The notes under the pieces were generated by a model. It made no database searches. It had not been told where the DNA came from and saw only the letters and a program-made list of their open reading frames with translations. Positions 15,232-24,171 of a stretch of DNA of 56,561 nt are shown piece after piece. The position numbers were made by a program, and so were the translations under genes. The stretch's first letter is position 1; each line of letters opens with the position of its first letter. This DNA is from Sphingobacteriales bacterium (GTDB taxonomy: Bacteria; Bacteroidota; Bacteroidia; CAILMK01; JAAYUY01): the NCBI GenBank assembly GCA_012517435.1, contig JAAYUY010000058.1, positions 1 through 56,561 on the forward strand, given 5' to 3'.

Positions 15232-18021
15232 ATGAAAAAAATGATTGCATTGTTGTGTTTAGTATTGGCTTTTTATTTTAACAAAGCACAGGACATTCAG
15301 CAAAATGAGCCGTTTATCAGATGGAAACAGATAAAAACAGACCATTACAAAATCATTTATCCGGAAGAATTATCAGCTGAGGCCCGGCGGGTAGCCAATA
15401 CGCTGGAATATGTAAGGGAGCCTTTGCAGAAAACATTAAAACCACGTAAGTTCGGCAAATGGACATTAATGCTGACCAACCGTGGAGCAATGGCCAACGG
15501 ATATGTCGGTCTGGCACCCCGCAGAAGTGAATGGTATTCAGCTCCTCCGCAAGGCTCACTGGTCGGAACTGGCGAATGGTACCGGCTGCTTTCGGTTCAT
15601 GAAGGTCGTCACATGGTTCAGTACGATAAATTTAATCACGGATTGACACGTATCGCTTCTCTGTTTTTCGGACAGACAGGTGTAAATGCTTTATCAGTCA
15701 TCTCTGTCCCAATGTGGTTCTGGGAAGGGGATGCGGTTGGCACCGAAACTTCCCTCACCGCCACCGGACGTGGTCGTATTCCTGACTTTGACCTGCATGT
15801 CAGAGCCTTGTTGCTGGCAGGGAAAAGATACAGCTATTACAAAGCTTATATGCTATCTTATAAAGATTATTATCCCAACTGGTACACCCTTGGCTATCTG
15901 ATGAACTGCTATGTCAGGCGACACAACCCGCCCGATACATGGGATAAAATTCACAATCGGGTGTCGTGGTTTTCTGTCAGTCCTTTCCGGTTTTCACGAA
16001 TGATGAAAAAATATACGGGTTTAAATGCCAGAAAAACCTACAATGCTGCCATGGATGAACTGGATTCAATTTATCGCTGGCAGGTCAGTGGTCTTCAGTT
16101 TACTGAATCAAAAATCATTAATAAGAGAAACAATAAAATCTGGACGAATTTTGAAAATCCGGTTTATTCCGCGGATGGAAAAATCATTGCCTTACAATAT
16201 GGCCTTGCTGACGATATTCATCTGGTCTCTGTAAATCCTGAAGATGGTAGTGTAAAGAAAATCAAACAGTTGCCTGTTTACGAGAAGCCATCTATTGCCG
16301 GAGATTATATCTGCTATAATGAATATTGTTACGACAAGCGTTATCTGAATCAAAATTACTCAGACATTGTACTTTTTAATTTCAAAACAGGGCAGACCAG
16401 ATATTTAACCACCAAAGGCAGGTTTTTTGTGCCTGAAATTTCTCCTGATTTTACAAAAATTGTTGCAGTAGAATTCACCACCGACCGGAGATGCAATCTG
16501 GTCATTTTTGATTTTAAAACGGGAGCAATTCTTGAGCGTATTCCTGAAAAAGACAATGCCTTTATTCAGACCCCTTCATGGTCGGAAGATGGTAAAAAGC
16601 TGGTTTTCACCCGTCAGAAGTTTAACGGTAAATCTCTGGTCATCCTTGATCTGGAGACAAAAGCATATCAGGTAGTTATTCCGGAGACATGGGAAAACAT
16701 TGCCAATCCTGTTTTTTACCGGAATTATATCATTTATGAATCCCCTTATTCAGGAGTTGACAACCTCTATGCTATTGATATTCAGACAGGAAAACGTTAT
16801 CAGATTACCAATTGCATGCTGGCCGGAGTTAATGCCTCACTGTCTGATGATGAAAGCAAAATGCTTTTCCTTGAGTATTCCGAATATGGATACAATATTG
16901 CAGAAATAGCTGTCAATCCTGCAACATGGAAACCCATCGAAGATGTGCAGGTCAGAGAAACCCGCTATTTTGAGCCAATGATTGAGCAGGAACAGGGCAG
17001 GAACATTTTCGAAGGAGAAACAGGTATTCCTGAAACCGTTTATCCCGAAACAGACTATCATCAGTCTGCTCATTTGCTGAATGTCCATTCATGGACTTTT
17101 TTGCCCTCTGTCAAATCAGGAAGCTTCAGCCTCACTTCCAATGACCTGCTGAATACGACAGGTATAAATTTATTTGCAAATTACAACAGGGATAAAACAT
17201 GGAGCACCGGTTTTTCATTGAGCTACAATCGTTTTTATCCATTATTTACCCTGTCTGCAGAAAGAAACAGAAGGAATAGCAATGGCAATTTATGGAATGA
17301 AAAAGATCTGACAGCCGGTGTGGATATACCCTTGTTTAATAATCGCGGAGCCTGGCAGCGTTTTGCCATGCTGAGCCTTTCTTCGGGTGTTCGTCAGGTA
17401 GATGGCCGGACCGATGTCGATAGCTTTGACGCTTTTAACGGCAGGTTTATTCCCTTAAATGCCTCCTTTCAGATTTCAAACACAAAATCGTCTGCCCAAC
17501 GTGATGTGGATTCGAGATGGTCGCAGTCGTTAACAATTCATTACAGCCGCTCATTGTTTTCAGACCAGTTGGTAGGCAATATTTTTTCACTTCAGTCTGC
17601 GTTTAACTTTCCCGGAATGGCTAAAAGCCATGTGATCACCATTGAGGCTGATTTTGAAAAACATCATCATGAAACCTATTGGTTTGCAAGCAATGTAAAT
17701 TTTGTCAGAGGTTACACTTATGAGCGACAGGATAATTTCAGGCGGTTCTCAGTCAATTATCATTTTCCGGTGCTTTATCCCGATCTGCCCATCGGAGCTT
17801 TATTTTACCTGAAACGGGTCAGGTCAGCAGTGTTCTATGACCATGGTGCCGGAAGTTTTCAGGGAAATTCAACTCTTTACAGGTCAGCAGGTTTTGATAT
17901 CAACTTCGATTTCAATATTCTGAATCTGCCGTTTGAGTTTAATGCCGGTATCAGGGTGCCTTATCTGTTTGATGAAAATCAATGGACACTCCGGTTACTT
18001 TTCCTTGGAATGGAGTTGTAG
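15232..18021 (+). CDS. Envelope protein with HExxH peptidase-like domain, TolB-type propeller and C-terminal barrel
   Basis: 929 residues with a signal peptide. Domains in order: a gluzincin-like zinc-peptidase region with SVHEGRHMVQYDKF near residue 122 (HExxH) and the downstream ligand helix FWEGDAVGTETSL near residue 164; a TolB/WD40-like beta-propeller, about 300-570, with repeated blocks such as PVYSADGKIIALQYG, PEISPDFTKIVAVEF, PSWSEDGKKLVFTRQ and SLSDDESKMLFLEY; then an outer-membrane beta-barrel-like region from about 620 to the end with aromatic-terminated strands, closing in LRLLFLGMEL. It is probably anchored in the outer membrane. Whether the metal site is catalytic, and on what substrate, is unknown. 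It is 38 bp downstream of the M28 peptidase gene, likely the same unit. Confidence 0.85.
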   Translation: MKKMIALLCLVLAFYFNKAQDIQQNEPFIRWKQIKTDHYKIIYPEELSAEARRVANTLEYVREPLQKTLKPRKFGKWTLMLTNRGAMANGYVGLAPRRSEWYSAPPQGSLVGTGEWYRLLSVHEGRHMVQYDKFNHGLTRIASLFFGQTGVNALSVISVPMWFWEGDAVGTETSLTATGRGRIPDFDLHVRALLLAGKRYSYYKAYMLSYKDYYPNWYTLGYLMNCYVRRHNPPDTWDKIHNRVSWFSVSPFRFSRMMKKYTGLNARKTYNAAMDELDSIYRWQVSGLQFTESKIINKRNNKIWTNFENPVYSADGKIIALQYGLADDIHLVSVNPEDGSVKKIKQLPVYEKPSIAGDYICYNEYCYDKRYLNQNYSDIVLFNFKTGQTRYLTTKGRFFVPEISPDFTKIVAVEFTTDRRCNLVIFDFKTGAILERIPEKDNAFIQTPSWSEDGKKLVFTRQKFNGKSLVILDLETKAYQVVIPETWENIANPVFYRNYIIYESPYSGVDNLYAIDIQTGKRYQITNCMLAGVNASLSDDESKMLFLEYSEYGYNIAEIAVNPATWKPIEDVQVRETRYFEPMIEQEQGRNIFEGETGIPETVYPETDYHQSAHLLNVHSWTFLPSVKSGSFSLTSNDLLNTTGINLFANYNRDKTWSTGFSLSYNRFYPLFTLSAERNRRNSNGNLWNEKDLTAGVDIPLFNNRGAWQRFAMLSLSSGVRQVDGRTDVDSFDAFNGRFIPLNASFQISNTKSSAQRDVDSRWSQSLTIHYSRSLFSDQLVGNIFSLQSAFNFPGMAKSHVITIEADFEKHHHETYWFASNVNFVRGYTYERQDNFRRFSVNYHFPVLYPDLPIGALFYLKRVRSAVFYDHGAGSFQGNSTLYRSAGFDINFDFNILNLPFEFNAGIRVPYLFDENQWTLRLLFLGMEL

Positions 18022-18069
18022 GCGTGCCGGATGTGAATAATTTCTGACAATTCCCAACTGCTGAACGGG

Positions 18070-18077
18070 TATCTTTG
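18070..18077 (+). promoter_or_regulatory. Putative -7 box of the 18095 gene
   Basis: TATCTTTG, 17 bp before the ATG at 18095. A TTCTGACA-like sequence about 20 bp upstream could serve as the -33 element. Confidence 0.6.
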
Positions 18078-18094
18078 CACAAAAAATCAAAGAT

Positions 18095-18622
18095 ATGCGT
18101 AAGGTATTGATAATGATATTGTTTTGTGGACTAATCGCACAGGTTTCCTATTCACAGAAATACATCAAATATGTTTTCCTCGACAATAAAGTAAAAATAA
18201 CTATTCCAGTTCAGCTGGAAAAAAAGGATGTCAAAGATTTTCAGGACAGGGAAGTACTGAAATTACTGAAGGTCTGGCAAACCAAAAAGGCAGAAACCAC
18301 CCTTTGGGCATTTCTGGTCGATACAAAACCCGCCAATGCCTCCTGCGATCTGATTAAATCTTATCTTGACCAGATTTCGGTATTTACCGAAAACAAATCG
18401 GTCAGAAGCAGCAAAACCCAACTGATAAACAACCGTCAGGAGGTATGTGTCATGGAAATTTCTGAATCAGGCGAAAATACTTCGGGACAATTTATGAGTA
18501 TTTTCGGAGGAAAAATAAATGATAACCAAACCATTATATTTGTCTTCCAATGCCCTGAGCAGAAGAAAAAACACTACCAGCCCGTAGTCAACGGGATTAT
18601 AAAAAGTCTGACGCTAAACTAA
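18095..18622 (+). CDS. Small secreted protein of unknown function
   Basis: 175 residues with a clear signal peptide (VLIMILFCGLIAQVSYS, then Gln-Lys). The mature part looks like a mixed alpha/beta domain: IKYVFLDNKVKITIPVQLEK, TTLWAFLVDTKPANASCDLI, then NRQEVCVMEISESGENTSGQ and NQTIIFVFQCPEQKK. The layout recalls PsbP/DUF1795-like periplasmic proteins, but no family could be assigned with confidence. It has its own promoter box and ends 8 bp from the convergent RRM gene. Confidence 0.75.
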   Translation: MRKVLIMILFCGLIAQVSYSQKYIKYVFLDNKVKITIPVQLEKKDVKDFQDREVLKLLKVWQTKKAETTLWAFLVDTKPANASCDLIKSYLDQISVFTENKSVRSSKTQLINNRQEVCVMEISESGENTSGQFMSIFGGKINDNQTIIFVFQCPEQKKKHYQPVVNGIIKSLTLN

Positions 18623-18630
18623 AGGAAGTA

Positions 18631-18930
18631 TTAATAGTTCCGTCTGCCCGACTGAAACCTGTTGTTGGGATTGAATGACCTCTGAGAGGTATTTTCCCTG
18701 GCTTCAACGACCTTGATTTTTCTTCCGAAAAACTCTTTCTGGTCTAATGCAGCAATGGCATCTTTGGCTTCGTCTTCATTGGGCATGGTGATAAAAGCAA
18801 ATCCTTTTGACCTGCCGGTATCGCGGTCGGTGATGATTTTAACTGATTCAACCAGTCCGTAAGCTCCAAAAATCTTTGAAATTTCGTCTTCTCTTGCGGT
18901 GTAACTTAGATTACCGATGTAAATGTTCAT
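18631..18930 (-). CDS. RRM-domain RNA-binding protein
   Basis: 99 residues: a single RNA-recognition motif with RNP2 IYIGNL (residues 3-8) and RNP1 KGFAFITM (near residue 43), then a short basic tail (FNPNNRFQSGRRN). It matches the bacterial glycine-poor RRM proteins of cyanobacteria and Bacteroidota that bind single-stranded RNA and are often cold-responsive; direct regulation is not shown here. The promoter box TACCTTTG at 19035-19028 gives an unusually long 5' leader of about 90 nt, which may carry regulation. Confidence 0.95.
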   Translation of the reverse strand: MNIYIGNLSYTAREDEISKIFGAYGLVESVKIITDRDTGRSKGFAFITMPNEDEAKDAIAALDQKEFFGRKIKVVEARENTSQRSFNPNNRFQSGRRNY

Positions 18931-19027
18931 TATAAATACTTTAAAAATTATTCCTGCTTTGGGCCGGTAATCTAAATCTTGTCAAAATGAATTGATAAAA
19001 TTCAAATAACCAGAACAAAACACTGCG

Positions 19028-19035
19028 CAAAGGTA
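19028..19035 (-). promoter_or_regulatory. Putative -7 box of the RRM gene
   Basis: Minus-strand TACCTTTG, 98 bp upstream of the ATG at 18930. The implied leader of about 90 nt is AT-rich, and no clear fold was recognised. Confidence 0.55.
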
Positions 19036-19107
19036 ATAGCAGAATTCAGACACGACAAATTAATTATTGGTTTAATTTTTGAATTTTTTGTGCCCAAAAA
19101 ATTTTTT

Positions 19108-19689
19108 ATGGGATACACACTTCAGATTGGGGAAAGTGCCCCTGATTTTCACCTTCCTGCTACGGACGGTAAAGTTTACAGCCTCTCAGATTTTGCAGAT
19201 GCAAAGGTTCTTGTGGTCTTTTTTACCTGTAATCATTGTCCTTATGTGATTGGTTCCGATGAGTCAACCCGGCAAACGGTGCTTAAATACCGGGAAAGAG
19301 GAGTGGCTTTTGCCGGCATAAATGCCAACAGTCCGCTTACTTATCCGGAAGATAGTTTTGAAAATATGGTTAAAAGAATGGCGGAAAAGAAGTTTCCCTG
19401 GGTTTACCTGTTTGACGAAAGCCAGCAATCTGCCCTGCATTACGGAGCATTGAAAACTCCTCATTTCTTTGTATTTGACCAAAACCGCAGGCTGGTTTAT
19501 ACCGGCAGGGCATTGGATAACCCGCGTGAGGCACACCTCAGCACTGTCAACGATCTTGAAAATGCCCTGGAGGATGTGTTAAACGGCAGGCCGGTCAGGA
19601 AATCCGTAACTAATCCGATAGGCTGCAATATCAAGTGGCATGGAAAAGACCCGAAGTGGATGCCACCCGAAGCCTGCGATCTGGTTTAA
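19108..19689 (+). CDS. Thioredoxin-like (AhpC/TSA fold) protein
   Basis: 193 residues from the ATG at 19108; an in-frame GTG at 19090 would add six residues of poor quality. The opening [20 protein letters not shown] is typical of the AhpC/TSA-redoxin fold, and [17 protein letters not shown] carries a CxxC (Cys-Asn-His-Cys) redox pair. The rest follows the peroxiredoxin-like family that ends with [15 protein letters not shown]. No signal peptide, so probably cytoplasmic thiol chemistry. It has no obvious operon partner. Confidence 0.9.
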   Translation: MGYTLQIGESAPDFHLPATDGKVYSLSDFADAKVLVVFFTCNHCPYVIGSDESTRQTVLKYRERGVAFAGINANSPLTYPEDSFENMVKRMAEKKFPWVYLFDESQQSALHYGALKTPHFFVFDQNRRLVYTGRALDNPREAHLSTVNDLENALEDVLNGRPVRKSVTNPIGCNIKWHGKDPKWMPPEACDLV

Positions 19690-19708
19690 TTTTCAATCTT
19701 TTTCATAA

Positions 19709-19746
19709 AAAAAAAGCTACAGGCCCAAAATTTATGAACCTGCAGC
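19709..19746 (-). terminator. Possible terminator of the glycosyltransferase gene
   Basis: On the minus strand an imperfect stem GCTGCAGG ... CCTGTAGC (one mismatch) is followed by nine T. It lies about 100 bp downstream of the end of the minus-strand gene at 19846. Confidence 0.5.
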
Positions 19747-19845
19747 CACTGGTAGAAATGAAAAGAATCTGCTTTTACATTCCCTGCCATGGCAAAATGT
19801 TACTTTTGTCTTTTTAAATGATTGATTTATAATGATTTAATTATT

Positions 19846-20598
19846 TTATTGATTGGTTCTTCTGAATAAGCTGAAACTAAAGCCAAGTCTTTTCTGAAGG
19901 AAATAGAGGATGGAAATTTTAATGACCCCTAAGCCGTAAATCAGACTTCGTCTGAAATTGATAGAGGATGCTTCCTTAAAATATCTGGTAGGGCAGGTAA
20001 TTTCAGCAATTTCATAACCGGAATAAAGAATCTGGGCAGTCAGCTCATTGTCAAAAATAAAATCGTCAGAATTCTTTTGAAAATCAATTTTTTCAAATAC
20101 TTCCCGACAAAAAGCACGATATCCTGTATGATATTCCGACAGCTTTGCCCCGGTCATCAGGTTTTGAAAAAGGGTGAGAATCCTGTTTGCAATGTATTTA
20201 TAAAGTGGCATTCCTCCCTTCAGTGCACCTCTCCCCAAAATCCTTGAGGCATAAACTACTTTGTAGAGTCCACTGGATAAAATTTCTGCCATTGCCGGAA
20301 TTAATCTGGGAGTGTATTGATAATCAGGATGAAGCATGATAATAATATCTCCGCCAAGTTCGAGTGCTTTTTTATAACAGCTCTTCTGATTTCCACCATA
20401 TCCGAGGTTTTTCTGATGTTCAATGATATGCCTGATACCTAATTTTCTGGCAATACTGATGGTTTGATCGGTACTTTTATCATCCACCAGCACCACCTCA
20501 TCCACCAATGGAAAAGGTATTTCTGAAAATGTAGATACCAGTGTTTTTTCTGCATTGAAAGCAGGAAGGACAACAATGATTTTCTGGTGGTTCAGCAT
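19846..20598 (-). CDS. Family 2 glycosyltransferase (dolichyl-phosphate mannosyltransferase-like)
   Basis: 250 residues from the ATG at 20598. GT2 features: KIIVVLPAFNAEKTLVSTFS at the N-terminus, VDEVVLVDDKSTDQTISIAR, KNLGYGGNQKSCYKKALELG and the DxD-like IIIMLHPDYQYTP. Later, TGAKLSEYHTGYRAFCREVF and DDFIFDNELTAQILYSGYEI fit polyprenyl-phosphate glycosyltransferases. No C-terminal membrane segments are evident. It would transfer a sugar from a nucleotide sugar to a lipid carrier or glycan. A TTG-started extension is excluded because the promoter box TACCTTTG at 20621-20614 covers it. It diverges from the ATP-grasp operon. Confidence 0.92.
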   Translation of the reverse strand: MLNHQKIIVVLPAFNAEKTLVSTFSEIPFPLVDEVVLVDDKSTDQTISIARKLGIRHIIEHQKNLGYGGNQKSCYKKALELGGDIIIMLHPDYQYTPRLIPAMAEILSSGLYKVVYASRILGRGALKGGMPLYKYIANRILTLFQNLMTGAKLSEYHTGYRAFCREVFEKIDFQKNSDDFIFDNELTAQILYSGYEIAEITCPTRYFKEASSINFRRSLIYGLGVIKISILYFLQKRLGFSFSLFRRTNQ

Positions 20599-20613
20599 GA
20601 CAACTAAAACATG

Positions 20614-20621
20614 CAAAGGTA
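20614..20621 (-). promoter_or_regulatory. Putative -7 box of the glycosyltransferase gene
   Basis: Minus-strand TACCTTTG, 15 bp from the ATG at 20598. It fixes the start codon choice and implies a very short leader. Confidence 0.6.
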
Positions 20622-20712
20622 CCCCGAAAATGAATATTTTTGCCTGAAAATAATTACTGTTTAAAAAAGCTTTGTAAAATTGTAGAAATTCTCACAAACA
20701 GTTTAAATCAAA

Positions 20713-23700
20713 ATGACAAAGATGGCAGATACCAATAAAGCATTTAACGAGGAAAATATACTGGAACATGCCCACCGGGAGAGATTAAAGGAACTGGCAG
20801 CCATCAACCGGACTTCAGGTTTGCTGAAAGAAGGAAGACCTTTGGATGATACATTTCAGCAATTGTGTTTTTTCCTGCCTGAAGCATGGCAATATCCCGA
20901 ATTTACCTGCATAAGAATACGATACAATGGGAAAGTTTATACCAGCCAGGGATTTCTGGAAACAAAATGGTCGCAGATGGCTGGATTTGAATCTTTTGAC
21001 GGGAAAAAGGGGAGCATTGAGGTTTTTTATACCCGTGAGTTTATGGAGATTGATGAAGGTCCTTTCATGAAAGAAGAACGTGACCTTATTAATAATTTAG
21101 CCGGTTTGATTACAGGCTACCTCAATTCCATGCTGGCCAGGGAGGTCTTCAAAATCAAGGAAGAAAAAGCTGAAAGCTGTATTGTGCCGGGAACATTGAA
21201 ACCCGGACGTAAGCTTCTTCATCAGTTTTTAAATAAAAACAATTACGACAGAGATATTTATCACGACCTGATGCCATATAAGGTTCGGGAAATTCTCCTT
21301 GTGGCTACCCTTTATGATGCTTACAGCATTGAACGTGAAGGGCGATTCTCTGAATATGTACTTGGCGAATATCATCAGCTCAACCTGACTTCACTTCCAC
21401 GGATAACCGGTGTTTCTTCAGAGGAAGAGGTTTTTGAACAACTTTATTCAAAACATTACGATCTGATTATCTTTATGGTTGGTGTGGATAAAAAATTACC
21501 CGTTCGCATCAGTCATCAGGTTCGTGAAAAATTTCCCTACATCCCGATTTTCTTCCTGCTCAACAACAACCAGGATGTTTCCTTGTTTCATGATAAGTCA
21601 TACCCGTTTATTGACCGTCTTTTTGTGTGGAACGGGGATTCGAAGGTGTTTTTTTCCATGATCAAGCATCTGGAGGACAAAATAAACGCTGAAAATGATA
21701 CACGGATTGGGATGGTCAGGGTGATTCTGCTGGTGGAAGACTCCCCGATTTATTATACCCGCTATCTTCCTATGCTTTATTCTGTGGTAATGGAACAAAC
21801 CAAACGTATTATTGATGATGTAACAACAGATGAGCTTTACCGCGTATTGAAACTCAGGGCGCGGCCAAAGATTTTGCTTGCTACCAATTATGAAGAGGCC
21901 ATTGAGATTACTGAAAAATATAAGGATTATCTGCTGTGTCTGATTTCCGACATGAGCTTCAGGAAAAACGGTGTTGATCATCCGATGGCAGGTTACGAAC
22001 TGGTCAGCCATGTGAAAAGCCGGTTTAAAGACCTTCCTGTCATACTTCAATCTTCTGATCCTGAAAACGCCAGGTTAGCCTTCGAACTAAAATCAACTTT
22101 TATAGATAAAAATTCCGACAGCCTTCTGCAGGATTTCAGAAGTTTTATTACCCATTATCTGGGTTTTGGTAATTTTGTTTACCGCAACAGCAAAGGGGTT
22201 CAGATTGCGGTGGCTCATTCCCTGAAGGAATTTGAAAAACAATTAAGAGTGATCCCTGACGATTCTTTGCTTTACCATGCAAGACGCAATCATTTTTCGC
22301 TCTGGCTGATGGCAAGAGGCGAAATACAGGTAGCAAAAATTATCAATCCTGCTAAAGTTTCTGATTTTAAGAGTCCTCAGGAATTGCGTGAATATCTGAT
22401 TGACGTGATTCAGAAATTCCGTAATGAGCAGAATCAGGGAAAAGTGATTCCGTTCGAAGAATCAGCTATCAATGACGAGAGCAATATTCTGCTGTTGACA
22501 GAAGGAGCATTGGGAGGAAAAGGACGAGGCCTTGCTTTTGTCAATACGCTTATCTATAATTTTGATTTTCATCAGCTTATACCTAACATTAATATACGAA
22601 CCCCGAAAACTTCCATCATTGGTGCCGATGAATTCGAGTATTTTCTTGATCGCAACAATCTCAGAGAGGTGCTCGATGAACACATTACTGAATATGAATT
22701 CATCAGGGAAAATTTTGCTAAAGGACATCTCTCGGAAGGTCTGATAAAAAAACTGAAACTTATCCTGAAAAACATTACAAAACCGCTGGCAATACGTTCT
22801 TCCGGACTATTTGAAGACTCCCTGGCTCAACCTTTTGCCGGAATTTTCGAAACCTATATATTGCCCAACAATCATCCCGACCTGAATGTCAGGCTGGAAC
22901 AGTGTATGTCAGCCATCAAGCTGGTTTATGCTTCTGTTTATTCTCCTGTAGCCCGTGCCTATATCGAAGCAGTTCATTATAAAATCGAAGAGGAGAAAAT
23001 GGCAGTTGTAATTCAGGAACTTGTTGGGAATCAGTTTGATGAATATTATTATCCGCATATCAGCGGAGTCGCCCAGTCGTACAATTTTTATCCGTTCGGG
23101 CACATGAATCCGGAAGATGGATTTGCAGTTGCAGCTCTTGGGTTGGGAACCTATGTCGTTCAGGGCGAAAAAGCCTATCGCTTTTGTCCGAAATATCCGA
23201 CCCTCGACATCAACACCCCTAAAGATCAGTATAAAAACTCCCAGGTTTATTTTTATGCTGTAAACCTGAAAAACAAAGATATTAACCTGATGGAAGGAGA
23301 GGATGCCGGACTTATAAAACTTGATATTGATGTAGCTGAAACGCATGGTAGCATTAAACATCTTGCTTCTGTTTACGACCGCGACAACGAGCGTATAGTC
23401 CCCGGCTTGTCTGAATATGGTCCAAGGATTATCAACTTTGCAGATATACTTAAATATCAGTATATTCCGCTTGCCGAAACCATTGCAGATATTCTGGAAA
23501 TTGTTCAGGAAGCGCTGGGCTCACCGGTCGAAATTGAATTCGCTGTGGATTTGACAAAAGACAATAAAAACAGGGCTTCCTTTTATCTGCTTCAGATCAA
23601 ACCGCTTTTCGGCAGTGCTCAGGATTTCGAATTTGAGGCAGACAACATCCCAAAAGATGAAATCATTCTTTATACGGTTAAAGGGATGGGAAATGGAATG

Positions 23701-24162
23701 ATTGACAATTTGACTGATGTTATTTATGTGGATTATCAGGACTTTGATAAATCAAAAACACGGGAAATGGCAGCCGAAATTGATAAAATAAACAGCAGGA
23801 TGGTCGAACAGAATAAAAATTATATTCTGATAGGCCCTGGACGTTGGGGAACACGCGATCAATGGATTGGAATTCCGGTTGCATGGCCTCAGATTTCCAA
23901 TGCCAAAGTGATTGTTGAAACAAGTTTTGAAGACTTTCCTCTTGATGCTTCTTCCGGTTCCCATTTCTTTCATAATGTAACTTCAATGAATGTGGGTTAT
24001 TTTACTATTCAGCAGGAATATGAAAATCAATGGATTAACTGGGATTTACTGAAAAAAGGAAAACTGGTCAGTAAGTATAATTTCTTTACCCATGTCTGTT
24101 TCGAACAACCACTCAAGGTGATGATGGATGGTAAAAAAAGAATTGCTGTCATAAAAGTGTAA
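20713..24162 (+). CDS. Receiver/ATP-grasp fusion protein with PPDK_N domain, GAF-like N-terminus
   Basis: 1149 residues. Domains in order: a sensor-like domain (about 20-150) also found in the next gene; a degenerate receiver (about 190-325); a receiver (about 335-485) with acidic LLVEDSP, candidate phosphoacceptor Asp near 412 in LISDMSF and Lys in FIDKNSD; then a PEP-synthase-type ATP-grasp domain (about 590-970) with GGKGRGLAF, AIRSSGLFEDSLAQPFAGIF, GLGTYVVQG and EIEFAVD ... LLQIKPL, so the ATP-binding residues look intact. The C-terminal 170 residues contain the distinctive GPGRWGTRDQWIGIPVAWPQ. The phosphohistidine and PEP/pyruvate TIM-barrel domains of PEP synthase are absent, so it cannot be a PEP synthase. 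First gene of a four-gene operon. It probably transfers phosphate from ATP to an unknown acceptor under receiver control; this is inference. Confidence 0.85.
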   Translation: MTKMADTNKAFNEENILEHAHRERLKELAAINRTSGLLKEGRPLDDTFQQLCFFLPEAWQYPEFTCIRIRYNGKVYTSQGFLETKWSQMAGFESFDGKKGSIEVFYTREFMEIDEGPFMKEERDLINNLAGLITGYLNSMLAREVFKIKEEKAESCIVPGTLKPGRKLLHQFLNKNNYDRDIYHDLMPYKVREILLVATLYDAYSIEREGRFSEYVLGEYHQLNLTSLPRITGVSSEEEVFEQLYSKHYDLIIFMVGVDKKLPVRISHQVREKFPYIPIFFLLNNNQDVSLFHDKSYPFIDRLFVWNGDSKVFFSMIKHLEDKINAENDTRIGMVRVILLVEDSPIYYTRYLPMLYSVVMEQTKRIIDDVTTDELYRVLKLRARPKILLATNYEEAIEITEKYKDYLLCLISDMSFRKNGVDHPMAGYELVSHVKSRFKDLPVILQSSDPENARLAFELKSTFIDKNSDSLLQDFRSFITHYLGFGNFVYRNSKGVQIAVAHSLKEFEKQLRVIPDDSLLYHARRNHFSLWLMARGEIQVAKIINPAKVSDFKSPQELREYLIDVIQKFRNEQNQGKVIPFEESAINDESNILLLTEGALGGKGRGLAFVNTLIYNFDFHQLIPNINIRTPKTSIIGADEFEYFLDRNNLREVLDEHITEYEFIRENFAKGHLSEGLIKKLKLILKNITKPLAIRSSGLFEDSLAQPFAGIFETYILPNNHPDLNVRLEQCMSAIKLVYASVYSPVARAYIEAVHYKIEEEKMAVVIQELVGNQFDEYYYPHISGVAQSYNFYPFGHMNPEDGFAVAALGLGTYVVQGEKAYRFCPKYPTLDINTPKDQYKNSQVYFYAVNLKNKDINLMEGEDAGLIKLDIDVAETHGSIKHLASVYDRDNERIVPGLSEYGPRIINFADILKYQYIPLAETIADILEIVQEALGSPVEIEFAVDLTKDNKNRASFYLLQIKPLFGSAQDFEFEADNIPKDEIILYTVKGMGNGMIDNLTDVIYVDYQDFDKSKTREMAAEIDKINSRMVEQNKNYILIGPGRWGTRDQWIGIPVAWPQISNAKVIVETSFEDFPLDASSGSHFFHNVTSMNVGYFTIQQEYENQWINWDLLKKGKLVSKYNFFTHVCFEQPLKVMMDGKKRIAVIKV

Positions 24163-24171
24163 AAATTTCCT

